In this document: in pieces, positions 25,924 through 36,205 of the stretch
How the letters are laid out: each line of letters starts with the position of its first letter
Position numbering within the stretch: the first letter of the stretch is position 1
NCBI GenBank assembly: GCA_030266525.1
Contig: JAJDIC010000007.1
Coordinates: forward strand, 1 to 47,470
Source: Desulfovibrio sp. OttesenSCG-928-G15
GTDB taxonomy: Bacteria > Desulfobacterota > Desulfovibrionia > Desulfovibrionales > Desulfovibrionaceae
Direction of reading: 5' to 3'
DNA: 47,470 bases
Notes under the pieces: generated by a model
The model's input: the letters and a program-made list of their open reading frames with translations, nothing else
The model's database searches: none
What the model was told of the DNA's origin: nothing
Program-made: the position numbers and the translations under genes

Positions 25924-27543
25924 TTAGGCCACTATGTGCAGGCCTGCGCCCTGGCTTTCCTTTTCTCTTCCTTCCAGGCTGGTGTTCTGTTCGGCCTGGT
26001 TTGCCGCGTCCCGGCGAATGGAGGAAAGGCGGAGCATTCTGTTTCTTTCTTCCGCGTCGCGGAGCATGTTGTGCCCCTCGGCGCCTTCCCACTGTGCTCC
26101 GCTCTCTTCACGCAGACCGGTTTGCACGTCCAGTTCCTTAACCTTGATTCCTTCGGCTTCGAGGGCGGCTTTGAGTTCCGCCATCTGTTCCTTCAAAAGG
26201 CTTGCGGCTTCGGGCTGCTCGGCGCGTATGGTCGCCTTGAGTTCGCCCTTGTGCATTGTCAGGGCCACTGTAACTTGCCCCATTTCATTGGGATTCAGTT
26301 GCAGGGTCAGGCGCTGTGAGCCGTTTTGCGCCGTCTTGAGAATGCCTTGTTCCACCTGGGAAAATATTTCCTGCCGGTGGCCTTTACTCGTATTATTCAA
26401 AGTCTGTGCCAGAGGCTGCTGACTTTGTGTGCCGGGCTGGGAAACCGGCGCTGCGACTATGTTTTTAATCTGCGGGCTTTCCTTTGCGCGGGCCTTGTCT
26501 GCCACCGGGGCAAAGCCTTTTGCTTCCTGCATGGAAACCTGGGTATCAAGGATGCGCTGGGAACGGCTTTTCGGAGCGTCGTCGCCAGAACCCGAAAAAT
26601 CGTCCGCGCCGCCGAAGTTTTTTGCATTGCTGCCAAAGCCCTTGCCGTTTTCAGGGGTGGAAGCTTCTCCGTCCGAGTCCGGGCTTTGCAGTCTGTCAAT
26701 GCCGGTGTTCTTGCGGGTGCTTTCCTGCATGAGCGCTTCACGCTGCTCCAGCAGGCGGTTGCCGCGCGTGTCTTCCACCGGGGCGGTCAGGTCACGTACC
26801 TTGGAATTGGAAAGGGCCGTATCCACCGCGCTGCGCACCTGGCGAATGGCATGCATGTTGGACAGTTCGCGCGCTCCCTGTTCGGTTCTCACGTTGGTCA
26901 GAAGCTGGTCTATGTCCTTGGCGCTCAAAGATTTTGATGCGTCGCCCTTGAAGAGTTCCAACAAGGGGTTCTTTGTCTTCTCGGAAGCATCCAGCCCTTT
27001 GAGCAATGCGGAAAATTCCTTCTTGTCAAAGTCAACCGTGCCTTCCATTTTGCCGAGCTTGTCGATGATTCTGGAAAGCAGGGCCTTTGTATCCGCACTG
27101 TCGCTCATGCTGAGCATTTCTTCCTGTTCGGCCGCAGTGAAGCCAAGCTTGCCAAGGGCCAGCTTGAAGTTCGTGCGTTCTTCGCCCTCCAGGGCTTCCG
27201 TGAAGCGCAAATCACCGCGCAAGGCCTGAACAACGCTGCCAATGGTCAAAGACGCGCCGGAAGCGGCAAGCGCCTCAACGCGGGCAATGTTTTCTTCAGT
27301 AACTTCACGCTTGCGCAGTTCTGACGCGATATCCTGGGTTGTGTCATTGTCCAGGGTGCCGTTGTCCGGCCCGTAGGCGGAAAAACCGGGGGGGCGGCCC
27401 GTATAATCCAGCCGGTCATCCTGGATGAAAGAAGAGAGCATGCCGTCAAATGCACCAAGATCTTTTGTAAAATCATATTGTTGCATGTTGCTGAACATTG
27501 CTTCTTTAACGTCCGAGGTGTTGATAGCAGGCAAATTTTGCAT
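25924..27543 (-). CDS. fliK: Flagellar hook-length control protein FliK
   Basis: FliK measures hook length and switches export specificity from hook to filament proteins. The 539-residue product has a long, poorly conserved N-terminal part rich in charged helices and a Ser/Gly/Asp segment, as is usual for the family, then the conserved C-terminal domain: QRLTLQLNPNEMGQVTVALTMHKGELKATIRAEQPEAASLLKEQMAELKAALEAEGIKVKELDV. AAGGAG precedes the chosen ATG (MQNLPAINT). It is first in fliK-flgD-flgE, and a sigma-54-like site lies directly upstream. A seven-base C-run lies near the start of the gene (around 27388) and the frame stays open across it. Confidence 0.92.
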   Translation of the reverse strand: MQNLPAINTSDVKEAMFSNMQQYDFTKDLGAFDGMLSSFIQDDRLDYTGRPPGFSAYGPDNGTLDNDTTQDIASELRKREVTEENIARVEALAASGASLTIGSVVQALRGDLRFTEALEGEERTNFKLALGKLGFTAAEQEEMLSMSDSADTKALLSRIIDKLGKMEGTVDFDKKEFSALLKGLDASEKTKNPLLELFKGDASKSLSAKDIDQLLTNVRTEQGARELSNMHAIRQVRSAVDTALSNSKVRDLTAPVEDTRGNRLLEQREALMQESTRKNTGIDRLQSPDSDGEASTPENGKGFGSNAKNFGGADDFSGSGDDAPKSRSQRILDTQVSMQEAKGFAPVADKARAKESPQIKNIVAAPVSQPGTQSQQPLAQTLNNTSKGHRQEIFSQVEQGILKTAQNGSQRLTLQLNPNEMGQVTVALTMHKGELKATIRAEQPEAASLLKEQMAELKAALEAEGIKVKELDVQTGLREESGAQWEGAEGHNMLRDAEERNRMLRLSSIRRDAANQAEQNTSLEGREKESQGAGLHIVA

Positions 27544-27568
27544 GGTGTCACTCCTTGGGCCTTTGTAT

Positions 27569-27585
27569 TTCAAAGCCCGTGCCAA
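27569..27585 (-). promoter_or_regulatory. Candidate sigma-54 promoter of the fliK-flgD-flgE unit
   Basis: On the minus strand the sequence TTGGCACGGGCTTTGAA matches the -24/-12 consensus TTGGCACG-N4-TTGCA, with A in place of C at the -12 GC. It lies about 26 bases before the fliK start and leaves a very short leader carrying the AAGGAG site. Sigma-54 control of hook genes is known in several flagellated bacteria. Confidence 0.45.
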
Positions 27586-27626
27586 CGGCAAAAACTGCAC
27601 TGTCTGAACATCCTCACGGGAGATGC

Positions 27627-27672
27627 AAAAAAAAAAAAGAAAGCTCCCGAAGGCATGATGCTTTCGGGAGCT
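27627..27672 (-). terminator. Strong intrinsic terminator of the nitronate-monooxygenase-like gene
   Basis: AGCTCCCGAA pairs perfectly with TTCGGGAGCT (10 bp plus an inner GGC/GCT helix), and on the minus strand it is followed by a run of 12 T. It lies about 30 bases beyond the stop codon and insulates the gene from fliK downstream. Confidence 0.9.
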
Positions 27673-27702
27673 GAATGGAAGCGGGTTTGGTTCTTTTTTA
27701 TA

Positions 27703-29106
27703 TTACGAAATGGCTCTTTTGGCCTTTATCTGGGCGATGGCCAGATCGAATTCCCTTTGCATGGCGGCCATGTTGGCCTTGGCGGTGGATATGGCGGCGT
27801 CCACATTGGTTCTGGTAGCGGCTATGGCCGAATCCACGTTTATTCTGGTGGCGGCAATGGCGGCGTCCATTTCCTGTTGCAGGTTGCTGATGTAGCTGCT
27901 TACCATTTCCCTGGCTGCCTGCATGTTTTCCCTTGCCGCCAGGACGGCGGTATCAAATTCGCGCTGCAGGGCGGCTATACGGGCGGCTACGCTGTCTTTG
28001 GCCATGCTGGTCGCCAGGTCGTATTCGCTTTGCAGTGAATCCATCAACTCCTTGACCGTGGAAATGCGGTCCACCCGGTGTACGTTGGTGCCGCTGAAAA
28101 CAAAGCCCCGGTCCAGATTGCCTTTCATGGCGTTCAGAAGGGCAGCGGCGATGCAGTAAGGCGATTTTTCCGGGTCGCAGGTGCTGATGCAATGGAAGAC
28201 GCAACGGAAATTGCGTTTGCCTTCGCTCAGAGATTCGATGAAACGGCCTTTCAGCGCTCTGCCGGGCATGCCGACCGGGCTTTTGATAATGGTAATGTCC
28301 TCTTCGCGCGCGTTCACATAGGCTTCCTTGAAGCGGATGTCCGCGTCGCATTCCTGCGTGGCTACAAAGCGGGTGCCCATTTGCACGCCGGAAGCGCCCA
28401 TTTCCAGGTATCTGTAAATGTCTTCGCCGGTATACACACCGCCTGCGGCAATTACGGGAATGGCCTTGCCGTGCGCGTCTTCAAAGGCTTTGACCGCATC
28501 GACAACCTGGGGGATTACGGTATCGAGGGCGTGTTCTTCCTTGTTCAGGTCTTCCGGTTTGTAGCCGAGGTGGCCGCCCGCTTTGGGGCCTTCCACCACA
28601 AAGGCGTCCGGCAGATAATCGGCCCGGTTCAGCCATTTTTTGCACAAGATGGTAGCCGCCCGAGCGGAAGAGACGATGGGCACGAGTTTTGTTTTGAACT
28701 GTTCCTTGTGCTCGTCGCACTGGTCTCGCAGTATTTTCGGCATTTCCATGGGGAGCCCGGCACCGGAAAAGATAACATCGGCCTTTTCCGTGATGGCGGT
28801 GCGCACAAGGGAGGAAAAGTCGGTCAGGGCTACCATGATGTTTACCCCGATGGCACCGCTGGCGTCCCGGGTAAGCTCCCTGGCTTTGGAAATTTCGCTT
28901 GCCAGGGCGCGGCTGTTGGCGGCGATGGGGTTTTGGGCCACATCCGGCTCACGCATGCCAATCATGGCTCCGGCTATAACCCCTATCCCGCCCTGGTTGG
29001 CTACGGCAGAGGCAAGGCTGTGTAGAGATATGCCTACGCCCATGCCGCCCTGGACAATGGGTTTGGGAACGATGAGATCACCTATGGAAAGAGAGGGAAA
29101 GGCCAT
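27703..29106 (-). CDS. Nitronate monooxygenase-like flavoprotein with coiled-coil tail
   Basis: FMN-dependent TIM-barrel enzyme of the nitronate monooxygenase/FabK group, 467 residues. Barrel motifs: GGMGVG at 20-25, GAMIGMREPDVA, SGAGLPMEMP, EGPKAGGHLG with H179, IAAGGV at 219-224, MGTRFV. After the barrel is a four-cysteine stretch (C302, C306, C310, C318), a spacing I recall in some anaerobe homologues; it could bind metal or form disulfides. Residues about 352-467 are extra: a helical tail ending in three near-identical 11-residue units (DAAIAATRINV, DSAIAATRTNV, DAAISTAKANM). Physiological substrate is unknown. AGGAG precedes ATG 29106; 50 further upstream residues are unsupported. It is preceded by the addA-addB block on the same strand, with a 146-base gap. 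Confidence 0.85.
   Translation of the reverse strand: MAFPSLSIGDLIVPKPIVQGGMGVGISLHSLASAVANQGGIGVIAGAMIGMREPDVAQNPIAANSRALASEISKARELTRDASGAIGVNIMVALTDFSSLVRTAITEKADVIFSGAGLPMEMPKILRDQCDEHKEQFKTKLVPIVSSARAATILCKKWLNRADYLPDAFVVEGPKAGGHLGYKPEDLNKEEHALDTVIPQVVDAVKAFEDAHGKAIPVIAAGGVYTGEDIYRYLEMGASGVQMGTRFVATQECDADIRFKEAYVNAREEDITIIKSPVGMPGRALKGRFIESLSEGKRNFRCVFHCISTCDPEKSPYCIAAALLNAMKGNLDRGFVFSGTNVHRVDRISTVKELMDSLQSEYDLATSMAKDSVAARIAALQREFDTAVLAARENMQAAREMVSSYISNLQQEMDAAIAATRINVDSAIAATRTNVDAAISTAKANMAAMQREFDLAIAQIKAKRAIS
27769..27867 (-). repeat. Three 33-bp in-frame repeats encoding 11-residue units
   Basis: Three consecutive 33-base units (27769-27801, 27802-27834, 27835-27867) encode DAAISTAKANM, DSAIAATRTNV and DAAIAATRINV. 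The 11-residue period is that of a hendecad coiled coil. Confidence 0.8.
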
Positions 29107-29252
29107 TGTGAACTCCTGTAATCTGGGGCCGCCAAGGCGGCTCAAAGCGTGCGTCGGAAAACCCCGTGCGGGGTATTGCAAAGAAGCCGTCAGCATGAAA
29201 CACAGACTGCCAACAGGGCAGCACAGATGACTTGTCAAGATACAAGAATGTG

Positions 29253-32200
29253 TCAAGGTATGCTGAAAATTGCGGACTTTGAATGTACCTTACACAATTT
29301 TGCGGCAGAACACCAGAGGCAATGTTGACCGGGGCATGCTGCCAGTTGGGAACTTTCAGACATATGGCGCAGTAAGAAATAGACAATCTCGGGGATGTGT
29401 ATTCGCAAGATGGCGTCCCGTTCTTCCCCGGAAATTTTTTTCGGGAACAGGGAAACTTCCTGCCCGCGCTCGCCAAGGGCCACCCAGCAGGCTTCGGCAG
29501 CCCTGAGTTCGCCCTGCCCGGTTGCCTCGCTGTGCAGGGCATGCAAAAGGAGGTATAAAGGCAGCTGCACACTGCGCATGCGCGATGCAAGCTCTTGCAG
29601 CAGCGCGGTTTCGTTGTCTTCACCCGGCTGCCAGGCGGCAAGCCTGGCAAACAGGTCGGTGTCGGTCCAGAAGCCGCTGGCGGGTGCCTGAACCCGACCG
29701 GTTTTATAGTCCAGAATGACTATTTCCCATGATTTTTCCGCCAGAGGGCTGCCTGGCTGTTCGTCTTCTGTCTGTTCGTATTTACGTGATCCGGGCCGCA
29801 TGTCCATACGGTCGATAATGCCTTTAAGGCTCCAGCTTTTGCCGTTGCGCGTGAAGCTTGCGGTAAGCTCTTTTTCCAGAGCCAGAGGCCTTGTCGGGGG
29901 CTGGGCGCGAAGGTAATCGGCCATGTGCTTTTTGGCGGTTTGCGCCAGCATGGCCCGTGAGTCGGCTGAAAGATTTTCGCACAGGGCGCGATAGTCCGGC
30001 GAGGTAAAAAAGTCTTCCATTATCCGGGAGTAGAGCATGCTTTCAAGCGCATCCCCACCCGGCAGAAGGGTATTTTCAAGCGGTGCGTAGATGTTTTTCA
30101 GCACGAAATGGAACAGGTTGCCAATGGCGGGCGGGTCGTCCCCTTCACGCACTTCATCTGCCGGGGTCAGGCCGATCAGCCGTTCGTAATAGAAGCGGGC
30201 CGGGCAGCGCATGTAGGCATCCAGAAGTGAAGCGGAAACCTGCTTTGACAGCGCATCCTGCATCAGGGCGCGTATGCTTTGGGTAAGCGGGATGTCGCGG
30301 TTATGTACCGGCGCGGGCGCAACGCTTGTCTCCAGAATGTCAAGCGGCCCGTCGCGTCCGCTTTCGGCCAGCAGCCTGCCGAGTTTTTTTTCTTCCTGCC
30401 AGAGCAATTCTTCCACAAAGCGGCTTTTCTTTTTTTTCTGGTCCATCAGCCCAGGCGCGTCCGGGCTTTCCTGCCAGAGCAGCAGCACTTCCTGTGCCCC
30501 AGCCAGCAGGCGGAAAAAGGTATAGGCGGCTATTTCTTCACGCCCATGCAGGCCGGGCAGGCCAAGTTCGCGGCGCAGCGCTTCGGGCAGAAGCGGGTCG
30601 CCGGTGGAAGAACCGGGCAGGCTTTCTTCCACCGCGTCCAGCACAATGACCCGCCTGAAGGAGACAAGGCGCGTTTCCAGCATGCCCATCACCTGCATGC
30701 CCACCAGGGGGGCGGCGTCAAAGGGTACCCGCTCGGCATCGAGCAGATTGCGCAATATGGCGAACAGGGTGTCCGGGCTGAACCCTTCCTGCGAAATTTC
30801 CGAGCGGGCAAGTTCGGGGATGATGGATTGCCGCAGGCGGAGCAGACATTCCGCATCAATGGGAAAACGTTTCCACAAATCTCTGCCGTGCTGCAAAAGC
30901 AGGGCGCACACCCGCTCCAGGGCCAGGGCCAGATCTGCCGGAGTTGCCAGCCCGGAAAAACCGCTCAGGCAGACAGACAGCAGTTCCTGCAACAGGGCAT
31001 TGGGGGCCGTATCAGTGCCCTTTGCCAGCTTGCGCTGCGCATCAAGCGCGAGCAGGGCGTCCAGAGATGTATATTTGCGACCCTTGCCGCGCAACGTGTT
31101 TTCCAGTTCATGCAGGGCTTGTTGTAGCGGGCGGGCATGGCCCTTCTCGGGCCTTTTGGGCGGCCAATCCGCCTGCATGTCGGTCTGTACCCCGTGTTGC
31201 ATGGCTCCGGGCGCATCCCCCAGCATGGCCAGGTAGGGGTGGCGCACCAGGCGGACAAGATCGCGCCAGTAGTATCCTTCCTTGCGCTTGTTTTCCTGCA
31301 GGCGGGCCAGGGTGTCTACCAGGTGAAACAGGGGAGAGCGGACCAGCGGATAGCCCATGGAAATGTTGATGTCCACCCGCGGCAGGTGATGTAAAACAGG
31401 CATAAGCAGGCCGCTGTCCGGCAGGGCGATCAGGGTGTCGGCCTGATGGTCCATGCCTTGAGACGCAAGGGCGAGCGCAGCGTCCATAGCCTGCGCTTCC
31501 TCTTCCTCGGGATGAAGGCGGGCGGCGTCGGGCGTTTGGTCCGGTGGCATGACCGGGGGGGGCTGCCGGTGTAGCGGCAGGGGGCATATCTGCCAGCGGT
31601 GCCAGTTCCTTTTCCAGCACCGCAAGCTGCGAGTGCAGGTCAAAGCCGGACACATAGCGGATTACAGGGGGCGCTGCTTCTTCACCGCTCTGAAAAAGCT
31701 CGATATGGGCCTGCCAGTCATCGGCCCACCCGGCAAGGGCGCGGCAGCTCCAGTGTTCTTTTTGTCCGTATTTTCCTTCAGCCGGACCATACGTTACCGG
31801 ACGGGCCTGGGTGGGACGGGGGTGGGGCGGACAGGCCAGGGCAGGGTCTGCGTGCAGCACAACCGTTGCCCCTTGCTGTTCCCACAGGTGGCGGAAAAAA
31901 ATATCCTCGGAGCGGGTAAGGGTATGAAAGCCGGCGATGAACAGGGTGTGGTCATTGCCGGGGCGCAATATGCCCTGCGGAAGCGGCTTTTTGACCAGCC
32001 ATTCTGCGCTGGCGTAGGCGTCAAAACCGGGCGTTGTCCATTCTTTTCGGCGAAGGGCCTCTGTGTACAGGGAAAAAATGCGCCCCAGCCTGGCAAGAAG
32101 CAGGGCGGCAAAGGGGCTTACCTCTTCTTCCATATGTAAAAAATCAAAGGCTTCTGTACGCTGGCTGAAACACTCGTCATACAGGGCGGCAAGGCGCACG

Positions 32201-32610
32201 CCCCAAGGGAAAAAACGCCTTGCGTCGTCAAGCTGCGGCAGGGGCGCGGGCGTGAAATCAGACTGTACTCCGGTTTCGCCGTCATCGTGGCGAAAGGCTT
32301 CGCGCACGCATTCCAGCAGCAGGCCCACCCGGTCAAGCAGGCCCGCGTTTATTGCGGGGCGACCAAGAACCCGGCCGCTGATCTTGGCGAAAAGGGAAGA
32401 AACCGTATGCATGCCCGGCATGATCAGCGGGCGGGAAATTTTCGGGTGGCGCTCGATGAGCAGCGCAAGGTAGCGCCGGGGCCTTGAGTGGGGAAAAATG
32501 AACTCCGCCCGGCTGATATCGCCGTTTGTCCGCTCAAGGGCAAGGCGCAGCAGGCCGGACAGGAAATCTTCATTCCAGGGCACAAGCACAAAGGGCAGGC
32601 GGTTTTTCAC
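29253..32610 (-). pseudogene. addB: AddB-type helicase-nuclease subunit, broken by one extra C
   Basis: AddB pairs with AddA to unwind and resect double-strand ends. Here the gene is split by a C8 tract at 31555-31562 (G8 on the plus strand). Frame 1 runs from the GTG at 32610 (MKNRLPFVLVPWNEDF, 500 residues, ends 31108). Removing one C joins ...ADMPPAATPAAPP to VMPPDQTPDAARLHPEEEE, and the reading continues to 29253, giving about 1118 residues. The downstream part has the RecB-type nuclease (VILDYKTGR) and the expected four cysteines of an AddB [4Fe-4S] cluster: one in RCPARFYYERL and three in CPGQHCLWCSAAKLC. The N-terminus has no Walker A, as in some other AddB proteins. Its GTG overlaps the addA TGA by four bases. 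It could be phase-variable, dead or a base-call error. Confidence 0.85.
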
Positions 32611-35600
32611 GGGCGGCCCCCTTGTGCGGCTTCACCTTCCGGCAGAACTTCTTCAAGCCTTTGTTCGTCCAGATAGACCAGAAAGCCTCTCACCTGCCTG
32701 CCGGAGGCTTGGGAGGTCAGGCGCATATAGCGTACCACCTGTTCGCGGTACGCCGGGTCTGCCTTGCCGGTTTTGTAGTCGACCGCATGCAGCACGCGCG
32801 AATCGTCCGCCAGAAGGTCCACCCGGTGCATGCGGCCCGAGGCATCCATGATTTCCTGCTCTCGCCTTCCGCTTTCCAGCCAGAAGCGGGCCAGGGGCGT
32901 TTTGGCAAACCAGACAAGCCCTTTGCCCAGTCCGGCGGCGGTTTCCTGCGCGTTTTCCAGCGGGAAGGGGAAGTGGCGTATTCCCATGCGCAGAGCCTTT
33001 TGCACGTCGGCGAGAATTGTTTGTGCCTGCGATTCGGCGGACGCTTCGGGGGCATACGTCAGGATAAGATGCTCAAGACACAGGTGGGCAAGAATGCCGC
33101 GCTGCCGGGCAGTAAAACCGGGCGCGGGCAGGGGCGAGCGATAAATGCGCAGGCGGGGCAGCCAGTTCATGGGACGCCAGGGTTCAGAGGCGGCTTCGGA
33201 CAATGCCTCGCCCTGTCCTGCAATGGCAAAGGGAGCGGGCGCAGCCGGAACGCAGGTCTGGAGGTTTTTATCCGCTTCCGCTGTATCCGGCCCGCAGTCT
33301 TCCGGCGCTTCCGCTTCTTCTACCGGTCCCAGTATTTCCGTTTGTACGGTAAAATCTTCCAGCAGCGCTTCCAGGGCGCGAACCAGCGGCCCGGCCCGGC
33401 CTGCGTTGGTTACAAAGGCATGCAGGGCATACACCGGGCGAGTCCAGGCTACGTACAACAGGTTCAGCCGTTCCAGTTCGTCGGCAACAATCTGCGGGTA
33501 ATACAGGTCCGGCTGGTCACTTCCGGCCTTTGCCAGCAGCCGAAGCCCATGCACTTCCTGCACCGTGTAAGCGGGGCTGCGGGTTTGCCCCCGATGCTGA
33601 AAGGGCAGGATAACCACGGGAAATTCCAGTCCCTTGGCTTTGTGAATGGTCAATATGCGCACAGCGTTCATGCTTTCCGGCAGGGGGAGCTTTTCATTAT
33701 TGCCAAGCTCGCGCCAAAAAGCCAGGAAAGCGGCGAGGGAGGAATGGCCCCGGCTTTCCGCCAGGTGGGCAAGCTCCAGGAGCCTGCGTACAAAGGGCAT
33801 CTGCTCCGGCACAGTATTTTCCAGCCCGAAGTGCCGTACGGTTTCCATCAGCGTGTCATAGGCGCTCATCAGGCCCGCTTCCGCGTAAAAGGGGGCGATG
33901 TGGGCATTCCAGAAATCGGGAAAATCCTGCCGGAACAGACGGTACAGGGGCGGTCGCCTTTTGCCGTACAGGCGGGTGATACTTGCCAGCCAGGCCTCTG
34001 CATCGTCTTGCGAGGCAAAGGTGACTTCGCTGCCCACAAACTCCCAGAAAGCCAGATCGTCCAGCGGATAGGCCAGGAAGGACAGAAAGGAGACAAGGCG
34101 GGTGACCAGCGGGTTGGCTTCCAGAAGGAAGCTGTTCTCCGTAACGACGGGAATTCCCCACTCAGCCAGCCAGGCGGCCACTGTTGCCGATTCATTGCCG
34201 GTACGCACAAGCAAGGCTATGTCCCTGTAATTCCAGACAGGTAGAAGCTCTTTGCACAACAGGGCGCGTAGTCTGGCCTTGACGAGCGCGTTCAGGTCGT
34301 CCAGGGTTTTCGCCTCTGCCCGGTACAGGCGCACGTTTGCAAGGGCCGAGCGCGGGTCGCCGGTCCAGTCTTTTTGCGGTGGAATCTGCTGGACAGTGTC
34401 GGCAAAATAGCGGGTAGCCATGGTCACGGCAAGGTCGATGTATTCATCCGGGGTTTCTTCCGGCAGCATGGCCGAAAGCACCCGCTTTGCCGTAACGGGC
34501 TTTGCCAGGCGGGAAAAAAAGGCGTTGTTGTTCGCCACCACAAGCGGGTGGCTGCGCCAGTTGCAATCCAGGGTCTGCCGGCTAACCGGCCCGCTTACGG
34601 CGGTAAGTTCCTGATCAACCGCGACTTCTTCAAACAGCTTTGCGTCGCCCCCGCGCCAGCCGTAAATGGCCTGTTTTACGTCACCCACATAGGTCAGACT
34701 GCCGCCCGTGGAAAGACCTTCCAGCCCAAGCGGGGCAATGGCGGCCCACTGTTCGCGGCTGGTATCTTGAAATTCATCCAGCAAAATCTGACCAAGGCGC
34801 GAACCAAGGCGGCACAGGGCGTCTGATACGCCGGTTTCGCCTTGCAGCACCTGTCCGGCGAGATAGGGCAAAAGAATTGCGGGCAAAAGCCTGTCTGCGC
34901 CTTCGCGCATGCGCGCGTCCATTCTGGCGTGCAGTTCGGCAGCCAAAGCGACAAGCGGGGCCAGGGTCAGGGCCTGCTGGAACAAGGGCAGGGCCGTCGC
35001 ATAGTCCCGGAGCGTTTCGGTGTTTTTGGCAAAGGCTTTGTACGCCGCCCCGGAACAGGCGTCTTTCGAGCTTTTCAAAAGGCAGTCGGCAAGGGAGTCT
35101 TTATGCAGAAACACGCTGTCCGGCAAAGGGGAAAAGACGGGAGTTCCCAGGCAGGCTCGCAGAAATTTCAAGTAATTGCTTTGGGCTTTCAATTGCTCTT
35201 TTTCCAGCATGTCCAGCATGTTTTGCGCGGCCCGCATGGCAGCGGCGTGCAGCGAACCAAGGGTGGCGAACAGGGTGTCGCTGTGCATGGGGGGCGTTTC
35301 TTCCCCGCGCAGCAGGCGTTCCGTGATTATCAGCAGTGCGTCGTGCAGGCGGTTTTTGGGGGTGAATCCGCTGAAATCGCTTGTATAGGCCAGATTCTCA
35401 CAGGCCTTTTCCAGTCCGGCTCGAAGGCTGGCTGCGTCGCTGGTAAGCATGACCGGGGCGCGCCGGTCAGGGGGACCTGTGGCTGTTGCAGCGCCGCCCC
35501 CGGTGCAGGGTGCCGCAGCGACAGCGAGGGGCGTGCCGGATTCGGCAAAGATGCCTGCGCCGGAGTCTGTGCGGGGGGGCAAAGCCGGTGTTTGCGACAG

Positions 35601-36183
35601 GTTCCGCTGGAGCAAGTTCTTCCATCAGGGCGTCATACAGCGGGGTGAAGTATTCGGCAGGGTCAAAGGAAGGCTCAAAGTCCGGGGGGAGGCCGAGTTG
35701 CAGGGCAGACAGCCGGACAAGAGTAGCCAGCAAACTGTCAATGGTGCGGATATTCAGGCTGCTGTAGTGCCGAAGAACCTGTTCCACCCATCTTTCCGCA
35801 TTTCCCAGGCGGTATTGGGGGGCGGTGCGTCCTGTTTCGGCAGTAGCTGCGCGGGGCCGGGCAGGGTGGGTGGGCTGCGCATCCTGCGCGTCTGGCTGCT
35901 CGGTGTGGTACGGCGGGACTTCCTGCTCCCGGTACAGGGCGGCCCGCTCGCGAAGCGCTTCTTCCTTGAGCGAGCGCACGACCCTGTTTTTCATTTCCGC
36001 TGCCGCCTTGTTGGTAAAGGTGGCGGCAAGAATTTCCGCAAGGGAATACCCGGCACTGCTGTTGTGCAAGGCACACCCCCCCGTGCTGGGCACGGGGGAG
36101 GCCTTTTCGAGAAGCGCCAGAAAGCGGCGGGTCAGGGTGTAGGTTTTACCGGAACCGGCCGAAGCGTTGATTTGGGTAAACAC
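32607..36183 (-). pseudogene. addA: AddA-type helicase-nuclease subunit, broken by one extra C
   Basis: AddA is the UvrD-like helicase with a C-terminal nuclease. Motifs: Walker A ASAGSGKT near the N-terminus, ILAATFTNKAAAEMK, motif II DEFQDT, TYVGDVKQAIYGWRGGD, ILTIHKAKGLEFP, LYVAWTRP, and nuclease HAVDYKTGK with LVYLDE near the end. The frame breaks at a C7 tract (35573-35579; G7 on the plus strand) about 200 codons in. Removing one C continues TGFAPRTDSGAGIFAESG into the rest, giving about 1191 residues. As read, frame 1 ends at 35467 with 238 residues lacking most of the motor. The start codon is GTG (MFTQINASAGSGK) without a clear ribosome site, 22 bases after pfk. Confidence 0.85.
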
Positions 36184-36205
36184 GGTTGCGCGAAAACGGG
36201 CGAAC

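Noticed and set aside
32526..34244. A plus-strand open frame (about 570 residues) antisense to addA
   Set aside because: It mirrors a helicase/nuclease gene and lacks family character.
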